Part shown: piece by piece, positions 44,165-54,800 of the stretch | How the letters are laid out: every line of letters starts with the position of its first letter | How positions within the stretch are numbered: the stretch's first letter is position 1 | Assembly: GCF_000224335.1 (NCBI RefSeq) | Contig: NZ_AFXZ01000034.1 | Coordinates: 94,373-158,372 of the forward strand | From: Bizionia argentinensis JUB59 | GTDB lineage: Bacteria; Bacteroidota; Bacteroidia; Flavobacteriales; Flavobacteriaceae | Reading direction: 5' to 3' | Length of the DNA: 64,000 nt | Position numbers and translations under genes: made by a program | Notes under the pieces: model-generated | Database searches by the model: none | Told to the model about the DNA's origin: nothing | What the model saw: the letters and a program-made list of their open reading frames with translations, nothing else

Positions 44165-45612
44165 TGTTCAAAAGAAAGAAAACCAAAATAGTAGCCACAT
44201 TAGGTCCAGCAACAAGTACGAAAGCCGTTTTAAAAGGCATGTTGGATGAAGGTGTAGATGTATTTAGAATCAATTTTTCGCACGCCGATTATAAAGATGT
44301 GGAAGAGCGCATTGCCATGATTCGTGAGTTAAACGATGAGTTTGGTTATAATGCAGCAATTTTAGGCGATTTACAAGGGCCAAAATTACGCGTTGGCACC
44401 ATGAAAGGTGAGGTGATTGTAAACGAAGGAGACGAAATTATTTTTGCAACAGGAGAACGTTTTGAAGGTACCAAAGAACGTGTTTACATGACTTATGATA
44501 AGTTTCCGCAGGATGCCAAACCAGGTGAGCGCATTCTTTTAGATGATGGGAAACTTATTTTTGAAGTGGTATCATCCGATTTAAAATCGGAGGTAAAAGC
44601 ACGCGTTATTCAAGGCGGACCGCTTCGTTCTAAAAAAGGTGTTAATTTACCAAATACCAATATTTCGCAGCCAGCTTTAACGGAAAAAGATATTGAAGAT
44701 GCAATTTTTGCTATTAAAATGGAAGTCGATTGGATGGCTTTATCCTTTGTGCGTCATGCCGAAGATTTAATGCAATTAGAAGAGTTAATCAGTAAACACA
44801 GTGCTCATAAAATTCCAATTATTGCTAAAATAGAGAAACCAGAAGCGGTAGAAAATATTGATAAAATCGTTGCATATTGTGACGGTCTAATGGTGGCGAG
44901 AGGTGATTTGGGAGTGGAAATTCCTGCTGAAGAAGTGCCACTTATTCAAAAGCAATTGGTTTTACGCGCCAAACAAGCACGTATTCCAGTTATTATAGCC
45001 ACACAAATGATGGAAACTATGATTTCCAGCTTAACGCCAACACGTGCTGAAGTGAATGACGTAGCTAACTCTGTAATGGATGGCGCGGATGCGGTAATGC
45101 TTTCTGGTGAAACATCTGTTGGGCAATATCCAGTTCAGGTTATTAAGCAAATGTCCAACATTATTAAAAGTGTTGAGGATTCAGAACTTATTAAAGTACC
45201 ACAATTGCCACCTCATATTAGGACCAAGCGTTTTATTACAAAATCTATTTGCTACCATGCCGCTAACATGGCCAACGAAATTGATGCAAAAGCCATTTCT
45301 ACGCTAACGAATAGTGGTTATACAGCATTTCAAATTTCAGCTTGGAGACCAAGTGCACATATTTTAGTGTTTTCTTCTAACAAGCGTATATTAACCCAAC
45401 TCAATTTACTTTGGGGTGTTAAAGCATTTTTCTATGATAAATTCGTTTCTACGGACGAAACAATTGAAGACGTTAATAAAATTGCTTGCCAGAAAGGCTA
45501 TGTGCAAGAAGGTGATATGCTGATTAGTTTAGCTGCTATGCCAATTCAAGATAAAGGAATGGTAAATACACTTCGTGTTACCGAAATTACCGGTTGTAAT
45601 TTTGAAAACTAA
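44164..45612 (+). CDS. pyk: Pyruvate kinase
   Basis: The 482-residue enzyme makes ATP and pyruvate from phosphoenolpyruvate. Motifs in order: KTKIVATLGPATS (about 5-17), RINFSHADY, GDLQGPKLRVG, the signature region IPIIAKIEKPEAVEN (about 217-231) with the catalytic Lys, then MVARGDLGVEIP and SGETSVGQYP. A C-terminal regulatory domain follows. It is the last gene of the acpP operon and has a bidirectional terminator. Confidence 0.96.
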   Translation: MFKRKKTKIVATLGPATSTKAVLKGMLDEGVDVFRINFSHADYKDVEERIAMIRELNDEFGYNAAILGDLQGPKLRVGTMKGEVIVNEGDEIIFATGERFEGTKERVYMTYDKFPQDAKPGERILLDDGKLIFEVVSSDLKSEVKARVIQGGPLRSKKGVNLPNTNISQPALTEKDIEDAIFAIKMEVDWMALSFVRHAEDLMQLEELISKHSAHKIPIIAKIEKPEAVENIDKIVAYCDGLMVARGDLGVEIPAEEVPLIQKQLVLRAKQARIPVIIATQMMETMISSLTPTRAEVNDVANSVMDGADAVMLSGETSVGQYPVQVIKQMSNIIKSVEDSELIKVPQLPPHIRTKRFITKSICYHAANMANEIDAKAISTLTNSGYTAFQISAWRPSAHILVFSSNKRILTQLNLLWGVKAFFYDKFVSTDETIEDVNKIACQKGYVQEGDMLISLAAMPIQDKGMVNTLRVTEITGCNFEN

Positions 45613-45627
45613 TTTATAAATTTTATA

Positions 45628-45660
45628 AAAAACCTCATCAAGTTAATTGATGAGGTTTTT
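45628..45660. terminator. Bidirectional terminator between pyk and the esterase gene
   Basis: AAAAACCTCATCAA and TTGATGAGGTTTTT pair perfectly around GTTAA. It lies 15 bases after pyk and 8 bases after the convergent 45669 gene. Confidence 0.9.
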
Positions 45661-45668
45661 GCTTTTTA

Positions 45669-47048
45669 TTACTTCTCAATCTTCGCTTTTGTTTCCAAAA
45701 CCTCATTAAGTTGCCATTGTCTTACGTGCTGTTTTTGTGAAATTTCTATGGCTGTGTTTATTAAACTATCAGCTACAGAAATGTTATTGTTTTCTAACTC
45801 TATTTTAGCTAATGCGTTGTAAGCATCATAACTATTGGGGTAATTTTCAATCATTCTATTCAGGAGCCTCATAGCTTCTGGTTTTTCACCGTTTTTTAAT
45901 AAGCGACTCGCCCATTGAACATTAAAATAATCAACGCCATCTGGGTACAAGGTTTGTAATTTGGTTTGTATTTTGTGAAGTTCGGCTGGGTCTTCCTGAA
46001 GCTTATATACCGTATTTCCTAATACGCTATTTTGCATGTTAAAAGTATGGCCATACCGTTTTTGAACCCTATTATAATGCGCCACTAATTGCTGCTCTGA
46101 ACTGAAATATTCGTCCTTAACTTTCCATGTTTTAAAAATGCTGTTTAATGCCCATTCATAAGTTGGAGCGCCTACCGAATTATGGTTTTCATCGGCAAAT
46201 TGCTTAAACTTAAAATTTGAATTCGTTGGAATAAAAAAGAAAAACAAATAGACTGATATACCAATTCCAAAAAGAACCAATAATAACGGCAGTCTTTTTC
46301 TTCGTGTTATTAAAACCCATAGAAAGGCGACTAAAATAGCTAAAATAGCAATCCCAAAAATGACTAAATTATTCTTTAAAAAATTATTAGTTACAACACC
46401 TAAAAAGCTATCAACACCCATACCTTTTTCATCCGCTAAAGACAGGTAAACATCTGTTTTATAGTCTGGATTATCAGTTAAAGTTTTCTTGGCTATCGTG
46501 TTAATCGCATTGTTTTCCCACCATAAAGCGGGACTAATAGCAATACAGTTATCAAAAAGTTTTGGTTTGTTAAGTGCTGTATTCAGGATGAATAAACCAC
46601 CAAGGGAATGACCTGCCAATATGTTATAATCGATCGTTTTGTAGTGTTTATCAACATATGGCATGAGTTCTTTTTCTATAAAATCGGAAACGGTATTTGC
46701 ATTTCCAGAATCTGCAACTCCAGCAATATTTGGTTTACAATTTTCTCTATAAGTTTCACTTCCTTTTCCTGAAATACCTATTAATATCATTTCTGGAATA
46801 TTTTCACTTATAGATGCTTGAAGCTCTAGAATTCCCGATACATAATGAAAATTATAATCGCCATCCAAAATGTATAAAACAGGATAATTTTGATTACTAG
46901 AGAGATAAGATGCTGGTAAAAACACGGAGAATTCCCGCGTATCATTCAGTATTACGGACGATACGGAATCCCGTTTGATTGAAAATTCATCAATCTGTGC
47001 ATTTATAACGAGTGAAAAGAATAGAAATAAAATGAGTAGTTTTTTCAT
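45669..47048 (-). CDS. Esterase-family alpha/beta hydrolase with two inserted membrane helices and a TPR-like tail
   Basis: A signal peptide (MKKLLILFLFFSLVINAQ) is followed by an IroE/Fes-like esterase domain. The nucleophile is in AGHSLGGLF (about 147-155), the Asp in LADEKGMGVDSF, and the His in ADENHNSVGAPTYEWAL (His about 288). Between the last two lie about 50 residues with two strong hydrophobic helices (about 228-246 and 252-271) separated by a basic turn, TRRKRLP, in a place where relatives have a short loop. The C-terminal 90 residues (ending AKIEK) are TPR-like helices. The enzyme is probably periplasmic; the helical hairpin would tie it to the inner membrane. Confidence 0.8.
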   Translation of the reverse strand: MKKLLILFLFFSLVINAQIDEFSIKRDSVSSVILNDTREFSVFLPASYLSSNQNYPVLYILDGDYNFHYVSGILELQASISENIPEMILIGISGKGSETYRENCKPNIAGVADSGNANTVSDFIEKELMPYVDKHYKTIDYNILAGHSLGGLFILNTALNKPKLFDNCIAISPALWWENNAINTIAKKTLTDNPDYKTDVYLSLADEKGMGVDSFLGVVTNNFLKNNLVIFGIAILAILVAFLWVLITRRKRLPLLLVLFGIGISVYLFFFFIPTNSNFKFKQFADENHNSVGAPTYEWALNSIFKTWKVKDEYFSSEQQLVAHYNRVQKRYGHTFNMQNSVLGNTVYKLQEDPAELHKIQTKLQTLYPDGVDYFNVQWASRLLKNGEKPEAMRLLNRMIENYPNSYDAYNALAKIELENNNISVADSLINTAIEISQKQHVRQWQLNEVLETKAKIEK

Positions 47049-47085
47049 AATAACCGGTTGAAAAGTAAGTTATTAAATGTAGTCA

Positions 47086-48189
47086 TTAAAATGCAAAACG
47101 CAGCTGCACACTTACGGCTTCCTTGCTCGTTGGTTTCTTCTTGGGTTTTTCTGTATTGAGATTAGATAATGATATCCCAAGTAGTCTAACCGAATTCTGC
47201 ATACTGTCCTGATACAATAAATCCTTGGCTGTTTCCATAATAATAGACGTTTCACTCACATAATACGGCACCGTTTTACTACGCGTTTGCAAAGTGAAAT
47301 CGCTATATTTAATTTTTAAGGTGATTGTTTTTCCTGCTACATCACTTTTTTTAAGCCGACGCGAAACTTCTTCGGCAATATGTTGTAGTTTTTCTAGCAT
47401 GAAAATTTCAGATGATAAATTCTCACTAAACGTACGTTCGGCAGCTAAAGATTTCCGGATCCGATTAGGCTTCACTTCGCTTGTATGAACTCCACGAACC
47501 ACATGGTAATAATAACCACCTGACTTTCCAAAGTGTGTACTTAGAAACTCTATGGTTTTCGACTTTAGGTCGGTTCCTGTAAAAATACCTAGCTGATACA
47601 TTTTTTCGGCTGTAACTTTACCTACGCCATGAAATTTTCGAATATCCAAAGCTTCTAAAAAAGGCAAAACATCTTCAGGGTTTACAGTTTTTTGTCCATT
47701 AGGCTTATTGTAGTCGCTGGCAATTTTAGCAATAAATTTATTGATCGAAATACCTGCCGAAGCTGTTAAGCCGACTTCATTAAAAATACGCTCGCGAATT
47801 TCTTGTGCAATTAAGCTCGCACTTGGGTTTCCCTTTTTGTTTTCGGTTACATCTAGATAGGCTTCATCCAAAGACAAGGGTTCTACCAAATCCGTATAAT
47901 CGAAAAATATTTTCCTAACCTGTTCCGAAATCTCACGATAACGTTCAAAACGCGTGGGTGCGAAAATCAAACCTGGACAAAGCCGTTGTGCTAGCATTCC
48001 GCTCATAGCACTGCGAACCCCAAATTTTCTGGCTTCATAACTCGCCGCAGCCACTACACCACGTTTTCCGCCACCACCAACGGCAAGCGGTTTCCCTTGT
48101 AATTCAGGATTGTCCAGCTGTTCCACAGAAGCATAAAATGCATCCATATCTACATGAATTATTTTTCGAATAGGAAAAGTGTCTGGCAT
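47086..48189 (-). CDS. dinB: DNA polymerase IV
   Basis: The 367-residue Y-family polymerase carries out translesion synthesis. Motifs: HVDMDAFYASVEQ (about 13-25) and SLDEAYLDVT (about 104) hold the catalytic Asp and Glu residues; GHGKVTAEKMYQLGIFTG-like HhH segment is visible as FHGVGKVTAEKMYQLGI near 187. The little finger domain follows. The C-terminal beta-clamp peptide is likely QLRFAF at the extreme end. It is divergent from the NAD(P)-binding gene with 41 bases between. Confidence 0.94.
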   Translation of the reverse strand: MPDTFPIRKIIHVDMDAFYASVEQLDNPELQGKPLAVGGGGKRGVVAAASYEARKFGVRSAMSGMLAQRLCPGLIFAPTRFERYREISEQVRKIFFDYTDLVEPLSLDEAYLDVTENKKGNPSASLIAQEIRERIFNEVGLTASAGISINKFIAKIASDYNKPNGQKTVNPEDVLPFLEALDIRKFHGVGKVTAEKMYQLGIFTGTDLKSKTIEFLSTHFGKSGGYYYHVVRGVHTSEVKPNRIRKSLAAERTFSENLSSEIFMLEKLQHIAEEVSRRLKKSDVAGKTITLKIKYSDFTLQTRSKTVPYYVSETSIIMETAKDLLYQDSMQNSVRLLGISLSNLNTEKPKKKPTSKEAVSVQLRFAF

Positions 48190-48230
48190 GATGTAAATTT
48201 ATAATATCTTTAGCATATAAACAGGACATT

Positions 48231-48887
48231 ATGGGTAAAACAGCAATCATTTTAGGAGCAACAGGATTAACAGGAAGTGTGCTTTTACAGCAACTTCTGG
48301 ACGATAGTAGATATGATAAAATCAAGTTGTTTTCACGATCGGCAAGTGTAATTAAACATGAAAAGGTTGAAGAATATTTGATTGATTTGTTCGAACTAAA
48401 ATCGCATCAAGATAAGTTTAGAGGCGATGTTGTATTTTGTTGCATAGGAACAACCAAAGCCAAAACACCAGACCAAGAAGAATATTTAAAAATTGACTAT
48501 GGTATTCCAGTTTCCGCTGCTGAAATGGCTAAAGAAAATGGTATTAAAACCTTTATTGCTATCTCCGCTTTGGGTGCAAATAAAGACAGTAAAACCTTCT
48601 ACAATCGAACAAAAGGTAAAATGGAAGAAGCGGTTTTAGCCGAACAAATTCCACATACATATTTATTACAGCCTTCATTAATTGGTGGAAAGCGTGATGA
48701 AAAACGAGCAGGTGAAGATTTCGGGAAAATTATGTTATCTTTTTTCGATCCCTTTTTAATGGGGTCTTTGAAAAAATATAAAGCTATTAAACCGCAAACT
48801 ATTGCTAGATGTATGGTTTTGTTGGATAATACGAGTTATCCTAATAATCGAATTTTATCGGACGATATTAAAGAAATTGCCAAGTAA
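48231..48887 (+). CDS. NAD(P)-binding oxidoreductase (HTATIP2-like)
   Basis: The 218-residue atypical short-chain dehydrogenase has the Rossmann motif ILGATGLTGSVLL (about 6-18). The central CCIGTTKAKT segment and YNRTKGKMEEAV (the YxxxK active-site pair) fit the HTATIP2/YwnB-like branch. The substrate is unknown. The next gene, CYTH, follows 26 bases later. Confidence 0.82.
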   Translation: MGKTAIILGATGLTGSVLLQQLLDDSRYDKIKLFSRSASVIKHEKVEEYLIDLFELKSHQDKFRGDVVFCCIGTTKAKTPDQEEYLKIDYGIPVSAAEMAKENGIKTFIAISALGANKDSKTFYNRTKGKMEEAVLAEQIPHTYLLQPSLIGGKRDEKRAGEDFGKIMLSFFDPFLMGSLKKYKAIKPQTIARCMVLLDNTSYPNNRILSDDIKEIAK

Positions 48888-48913
48888 TAACAGGGTTTCC
48901 TATTAAAAAAAAT

Positions 48914-49381
48914 ATGATTGAAATAGAACGAAAATTTTTAGTAACATCGGAAGATTTTAAAACGGAAGCTATTCGGGAGAATCGAATAACTCAGGGGTTT
49001 TTAAATACAGATAAAGCTAGAACGGTTCGGGTTCGATTAAAAGGAGATAGCGGATTTATTACTGTTAAAGGTAAGTCCACAGAGGATGGTGTTTCGCGTT
49101 TTGAATGGGAAAAAGTCATTTCAAAAACAGATGCTGAAGCTTTATTAATATTATGCGAAAAAGGTATTATTGATAAAATACGTTATGAAATTGAAGTCGG
49201 AAATCATCTTTTTGAGGTCGATGAGTTTTTTGGTGAAAACGCCGGATTAATTGTTGCGGAAGTTGAGCTATCAGATCCAAACGAGACTTTTGAAAAGCCA
49301 AATTGGGTAGGAGAAGAAGTTACGGGTGATACTAAATATTATAATTCGCAATTGAGTAAAAAGCCATTTTTGACTTGGTAA
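48914..49381 (+). CDS. CYTH domain protein
   Basis: This 155-residue protein starts MIEIERKFLV, the EXEXK motif of CYTH tunnel-fold enzymes, and continues with TVRVRLKGDSGFITVKGK. Charged residues along the tunnel (RVR, K, EIE) are all there. CYTH proteins bind triphosphates and in bacteria mostly act as inorganic triphosphatases; adenylate cyclase activity is also known. Expression is probably shared with the upstream gene; convergent pbpC starts 9 bases after its stop. Confidence 0.88.
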   Translation: MIEIERKFLVTSEDFKTEAIRENRITQGFLNTDKARTVRVRLKGDSGFITVKGKSTEDGVSRFEWEKVISKTDAEALLILCEKGIIDKIRYEIEVGNHLFEVDEFFGENAGLIVAEVELSDPNETFEKPNWVGEEVTGDTKYYNSQLSKKPFLTW

Positions 49382-49390
49382 ATAATTTTT

Positions 49391-51742
49391 TTATTCTGAA
49401 ATAGTCATCCAACGTTTGTCTTCATTTCCAAACGTATCCACAACTGTAATTAAATGTTTACCTTTTTTCGGAATAATAGCAAATTCATGAATATCCTGCG
49501 TGCTTCCTAAAAATTGATCATTTAAATACCAAAATACAGTTGTTTCAGGTTTGGAATGGGCTATTTTTAAAATAAGGTCGTTAATTTTCCCATCAAAATC
49601 TTTGGGAAGAAAAATAGTGTTATTATCATTAGGGTAAATAAATTGCATAGAAGCGGCATTGCTACCCAAGCAATCTTCTCTAAATGGCGGCAAAGCTTTG
49701 TAAAACGGATTCTTTGTTTTGTAGTAAAACCCCATTAAGGGCGGCAAAACAAACCACGATTTATGTTTTATATTGGATATATCTTCACAGGAAGAATTGA
49801 CTTGATATTGCTCCGAAGCATCCAGGTGAATTAAAATATGATATGGACAAGCCTTCGTTTTTAACCCTGAAATTTGAACAAATTTTTGTTCTACAATATC
49901 ACAATTTGGTGACGCCCGATGGCCACTTTTTTTACAAATACTGATTTCACGCATTTCATCAAAAGGCTTTGCAAACCAATCGGAATTTGGTAACAAATTA
50001 AACACGTCAAATAAAATAGGTGCAGCTGTTTGCACACCAACTAATCCTGGTCTGCCTTCGCCATCGGCATTTCCAACCCAAACACCCACAACAAAATCTT
50101 TGGTTGTTCCAATAGCCCAAGCGTCACGAAAACCAAAGCTGGTTCCTGTTTTCCAAGCTATCTGTTTTGAACCATCATAAAACTCCCAATTATCATCACC
50201 TTCTGGACGGTTAACCTCTTTTAAACTCTCGTAGGTTAAGTAAATAGAAGCCGCATCAAAAAGTGTTTTTTCACTTGTTTTTTTTCCGAAGTCAATTGTT
50301 TCTGAATTAATAAAAGTGGGTTCACAAAACTCATTTTTAAAATACGTACTAGAGTTTTCAGAAAAATGATTTAATGTAGAAGACATTGCAGCGTAGCTTT
50401 TACATAAATCCCATAAATTACTTTCTGCACCACCTAAAATCAATGATAATCCGTAATGATTTGCAGACTCGGATAAATCTTTAAGGTGTAACTTTTTCAA
50501 ATACTGATAAAACCTGTCCAGTCCAAACTCTTGAAGCATTCTAACAGATGGTACGTTTAAAGAACGTGATAATGCCTGACTGGCAGGAACAGCGCCATCA
50601 TAATTTTTGTTGTAGTTTTCAGGGTTATAACTTCCATATTGGGTGGGAACATCAGCGACTAATGTATTGGCTAGCATATCGCCAGCATCCAACATGGCTG
50701 TATATAGAAAAGGTTTTAATATACTACCTGGACTGCGCGCTTTATCAATAATATCCACATCTTTTTCATGTAATTTATCTGTGGGTGCATTACCAACATA
50801 AGCCATAACCTGACGTGTTTTAACATCTAAAACTAATACGGCTGCATTGTGAACGTCATTTTGTTTCAGTTGGTTATAATGCGTTTTTACAACCTGGTTC
50901 ACCCGTTCTTGTAAGTTATTATCAACAGTTGTCTGAATGCGTTTCCCTGAATGGGTTTTTGCTACCTTTTGCAATAGATGCGGAGCTGTCTGCGGTAAGG
51001 CGTAGGGTTTTTGAGGTAAACCTTCGGCAATAGAAAGTTTATAGGTTAGTGAATCGATAATTTCATTGTCCAATAGCTTTTGAAGTAAACGATCCCGTTT
51101 TTTTAGTAATTGCTCTTGGTTTTTTCCAGGATAAATTAGACTCGGGGCATTTGGTAAAACAGCAAGTGTTGCGCTTTCTGCCCATGATAATTGAGATGCG
51201 TCACGATAGTAATATCGCCAAGACGCTGCATCTAATCCTACAACATTACCACCAAAAGGAGCATTGCTGCTATAGTAAGATAAAATCTGATCTTTACTGT
51301 CTCGCAATTCTAACCGCGTGGCTAAAATAATTTCGATAACTTTTTCAAAATAGGTCCTATTTTGTCCTTTTCTAGATAAGCGAATAACCTGTTGTGTAAT
51401 GGTGCTACCGCCACGTTTTATACCGCTAGATTTTAAATTATCACGGAACGCTTTAAAAATAGAAATGGGATTAAAACCTGGATGTTTGTAAAAATAGGCA
51501 TCTTCAAATTCAATAATACAGGTTTTAAATTTTTCAGGAATAGTATCGTTTTGTGGAAAGCGCCATTGACCATCATTTGCAATTTGAGCACCTAAAAGGC
51601 GATTTTTTTTACTGGTTATTACCGTTGCCGTCGGATCTGTAAATAACTGATTTGGTAAACAAAAATAATAGACAATTAGTAGGATTAATACGATTGCCGA
51701 TTTTATTTTATTTGCTTTTATGTAGGTTGTGAAATTGTTCAT
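49391..51742 (-). CDS. pbpC: Penicillin-binding protein 1C
   Basis: The 783-residue bifunctional enzyme builds and crosslinks peptidoglycan. A membrane anchor (about 14-30) is followed by a GT51 domain with FEDAYFYKHPG (about 79) and RGGSTITQQVIRL, then a transpeptidase domain with SxxK as SPGSILKPF, SxN as SRSLNVPS and KTG as WKTGTSFGFRDAW. The PBP1C C-terminal domain (about 700-783) closes the protein. It is encoded just downstream of the alpha-2-macroglobulin gene on the same strand, the classical partnership in which the trapping protein protects the envelope from proteases. Confidence 0.94.
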   Translation of the reverse strand: MNNFTTYIKANKIKSAIVLILLIVYYFCLPNQLFTDPTATVITSKKNRLLGAQIANDGQWRFPQNDTIPEKFKTCIIEFEDAYFYKHPGFNPISIFKAFRDNLKSSGIKRGGSTITQQVIRLSRKGQNRTYFEKVIEIILATRLELRDSKDQILSYYSSNAPFGGNVVGLDAASWRYYYRDASQLSWAESATLAVLPNAPSLIYPGKNQEQLLKKRDRLLQKLLDNEIIDSLTYKLSIAEGLPQKPYALPQTAPHLLQKVAKTHSGKRIQTTVDNNLQERVNQVVKTHYNQLKQNDVHNAAVLVLDVKTRQVMAYVGNAPTDKLHEKDVDIIDKARSPGSILKPFLYTAMLDAGDMLANTLVADVPTQYGSYNPENYNKNYDGAVPASQALSRSLNVPSVRMLQEFGLDRFYQYLKKLHLKDLSESANHYGLSLILGGAESNLWDLCKSYAAMSSTLNHFSENSSTYFKNEFCEPTFINSETIDFGKKTSEKTLFDAASIYLTYESLKEVNRPEGDDNWEFYDGSKQIAWKTGTSFGFRDAWAIGTTKDFVVGVWVGNADGEGRPGLVGVQTAAPILFDVFNLLPNSDWFAKPFDEMREISICKKSGHRASPNCDIVEQKFVQISGLKTKACPYHILIHLDASEQYQVNSSCEDISNIKHKSWFVLPPLMGFYYKTKNPFYKALPPFREDCLGSNAASMQFIYPNDNNTIFLPKDFDGKINDLILKIAHSKPETTVFWYLNDQFLGSTQDIHEFAIIPKKGKHLITVVDTFGNEDKRWMTISE

Positions 51743-51747
51743 GTTAA

Positions 51748-51803
51748 ATCCCTGCGTAGGCAGGGATCTTTTTGTTTAATGAGATTCCTGCCTGCGCAGG
51801 AAT
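51748..51803. repeat. Two adjacent palindromes of the ATTCCTGC / ATCCCTGC type
   Basis: ATCCCTGC GTAG GCAGGGAT (51748-51767) and ATTCCTGC CTGC GCAGGAAT (51784-51803) lie in tandem between pbpC and the alpha-2-macroglobulin gene. A related copy is at 17889-17906 and a degenerate one near 20110-20127. These look like a dispersed intergenic palindrome family. Confidence 0.7.
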
Positions 51804-51804
51804 T

Positions 51805-54800
51805 TTATTTTTCAATGGTAATCCATTGCCCTTTACTACGTACTAAATACTCATTATCGTACATGGCTTCTGCTTGAATTCCTGGTAAATAATAGGTTCC
51901 TAAAAAGGACGCGTTTAGCATGATATTAAAGGTTTTACTATCTTGTTTTCCTTTTTTCGATAAATCGAAATAGAAATTCACCTCATTATCACGAATATCA
52001 GTGTAACGTGCTTGACTGGTTGTTGATTCGCCAAAATCCGTAAATCGGGTGTTTATAATCTCCCAACCAGACGAGAATAGTTGTGTTAAAGCAATATCGT
52101 TTACATCTTGATTTTTTAGGTTGCTGATGTTGATTGTTGCTATAAAATCTTGTCCTTGTTTTAAATTTGAAATGTTAATTTTATTACCCTTCAAATCTTT
52201 GTAAATCACAGAAGCACTCAAACCACGCTGTTCAACGAGCTCTTGTCCAAGTGGTAATTTTCCAGAATTCAAGACTCTTACATAAACTAAATTGTCTTTT
52301 TTATTTGAAAAAGTCAGTTGATTACTGCCATTTACAATTGGTAAATCACGTTGCGCAATCGCACTTTTTGATTTAATAGTTTCAGATTTTCCATTAATAG
52401 AATATTCCAAATTCAGTTCTTTTCCACCGTTGGCTTCCACCATTTTTGCCATGGCTAATAAGCTGTAAGCCGTTGTTTGCGTACTCATCCAACGATTACT
52501 AGTTAAATCTTTAGCTAAATCTTCTGCCAATGCACGTTGTTGTGGGTTTTTAGTAAGTACCATGGTTTCCAATGCCATTGCGCGGTTTCTGTCTACCGAA
52601 CCGTAAGTATAATTGTTATATTTAGGTGGTTGGAAATTAATATTAGCAGTTTTAGAAATAGCTTGACTCGCCTCATTTTGTCCTGCTAAAGCATAAGCTG
52701 CTGCCAAACGCCATTTAGCTTCATTAGAAATTTCACTAAACTCTTTTAAACGGTTCATAGCAGCTAAATCTGCACTTCCCGCTAATGCTAAAGTATATAA
52801 TCTGTAAGCTTGTGCTAAATCTGAATTATACGTTCTGTAGCTTGGACGCCATTCTCGAGCAGCCTGTTTTTGGTAAGACAACCAATTGCTCTTAAATGTT
52901 AAAGGCAAAACATAGCCTTTCTTCTCAGCTTCTATCATAAAATGACCAGCAAAACTAGTAGACCAATCGTTGATAGAATTTTCGCCTAACCAATAGCTCA
53001 TTCCGCCACTTGGTAATTGAAATTGTGCCAATCGTTTAATACCGCGTTCAAGATTTTTCTGAATATCTTGTTTTTTATCCAGTGTTAAATCGAAAATATC
53101 ATTCAAATATAACTGTGGAAACAATCCAGATGTAGTTTGTTCCAAGCAGCCATGTGGATATTGAATTAAAAACTGTAATCGACGTGTGAAATCCATAGGA
53201 GGTAAGGTTGAAAACTCTACAGTAGCGGAATTTGTACCTATTTCTCCAAAAGTTTCAAAACTTAATGTTTCTTCTGCATTAGCAGCAACCGATTTATCTA
53301 GAGATTTTGATGAAATTGGATTCGGATTAACTACGTCGATTTCTACTTTATACGTCGATTTTTCTCCGTTCCCAGAAGCAATAACTTCAATAGTATTAAA
53401 ACCTTTTGCTTGACTCACATCCAATTCAAAATAAAGCATTTGTTCATCTGGTTTATCAAAACTTATATTTTGCTTGTTATTACCAACTACTGAAATACCT
53501 TTGCTTAATTTTAAACTGATTTCAACATTTCTGACTTTCTTTTCCATTGCAAAAACAGTGACTGGTAAGGTGACTTTTTCGCCTGGACTTAACTTTCTTG
53601 GAAGTGATGCTAAAACCATTAATGGCTTTTTAACCTCAACAGATTTATCAACACTACCATATGCTTCATTTTTCGCATCTCCAGCAACTACCATGGTACG
53701 AACAGCACCAATATAATTAGGTAATTTAATCGTATGTGATCGGTTTTGGCCGGCTTTCAATTTAAAAGGGCCTAAATAAGTAACAACTGGTTTAAAGCGA
53801 TTTGCTTTTTTGTTTTTACCGGCTGCAGCATTAGCATCACCACCAATGGCGAAAACTTGATCTATACTACCAGAAAATGCACCGATAACATCATCAAAAA
53901 CATCCCAGGTTTTTACGCCTAAAGCTTCACGAGCATAAAATTCATCCCAAGCATTTGGGGTTTTAAAACGTGTTAAATCTAACAAGCCTTCTTCCACCAT
54001 AGCAATGGTATAAGTCATGGCTTTTTTATTTTTTTCTGAAATGTTTACTTCAAATTCCTGTTCTGGCTTCAAGACATCAGGCATTTTTAATTGAGGTTCG
54101 AGTATGGTATTTGGATCCTCTACCATAAGTGGAATGACGCCAAAGAGTCGAATTGGTAAATCGTTAGCGGTAATGGCATGCGGCTGTAATAGCGAAATAT
54201 TAATAAAAACATTTGGCGCCATTTCTGGCGTTATCAAAATATTGACAATAGTTTCACCTGGCTTGGTTTTTTCCCATTTAGTTTGCAATACCTCTGTACC
54301 ATTTTCAACACTTACTAATGCGCGACCTTTATCGCCAGAATTAAAGGTTATAGTGGCAGTTTCACCTACATTATAAGTTTCTTTATCTGCCGAAAACACC
54401 AACATTTTCGCTGCTTCTTTATCGCTAGTCGGTGCTTTTTGCCACCAGTTTCTATAAAAATAAGCAGTTCTTCCTGTGGCATGACCACTTACTGGATCTA
54501 TAACACGAATTAAATAACGACCACCTTCATCTTCAGGAATGTTTAAATTGAAACTGCCTTTGCCTTGAGCATCCGTATTTACTTTACTATCTAAATATGG
54601 TCTGTGATAATTACTAGAAACATATCCTGATAAATTATCGTAAGAGGCATTCCACCACCAACGCCATTCAATCTTATAGATTTTTACTTCTAAATTGTTA
54701 CGCTGAATAGGTTTGCCGTCTTTATTAACTACGACCACATCAAAAGTTTGGTTTTCATCGGTAAAAAAAGATCCATAGGCTTTAGGTTCTGGCGAACGTA

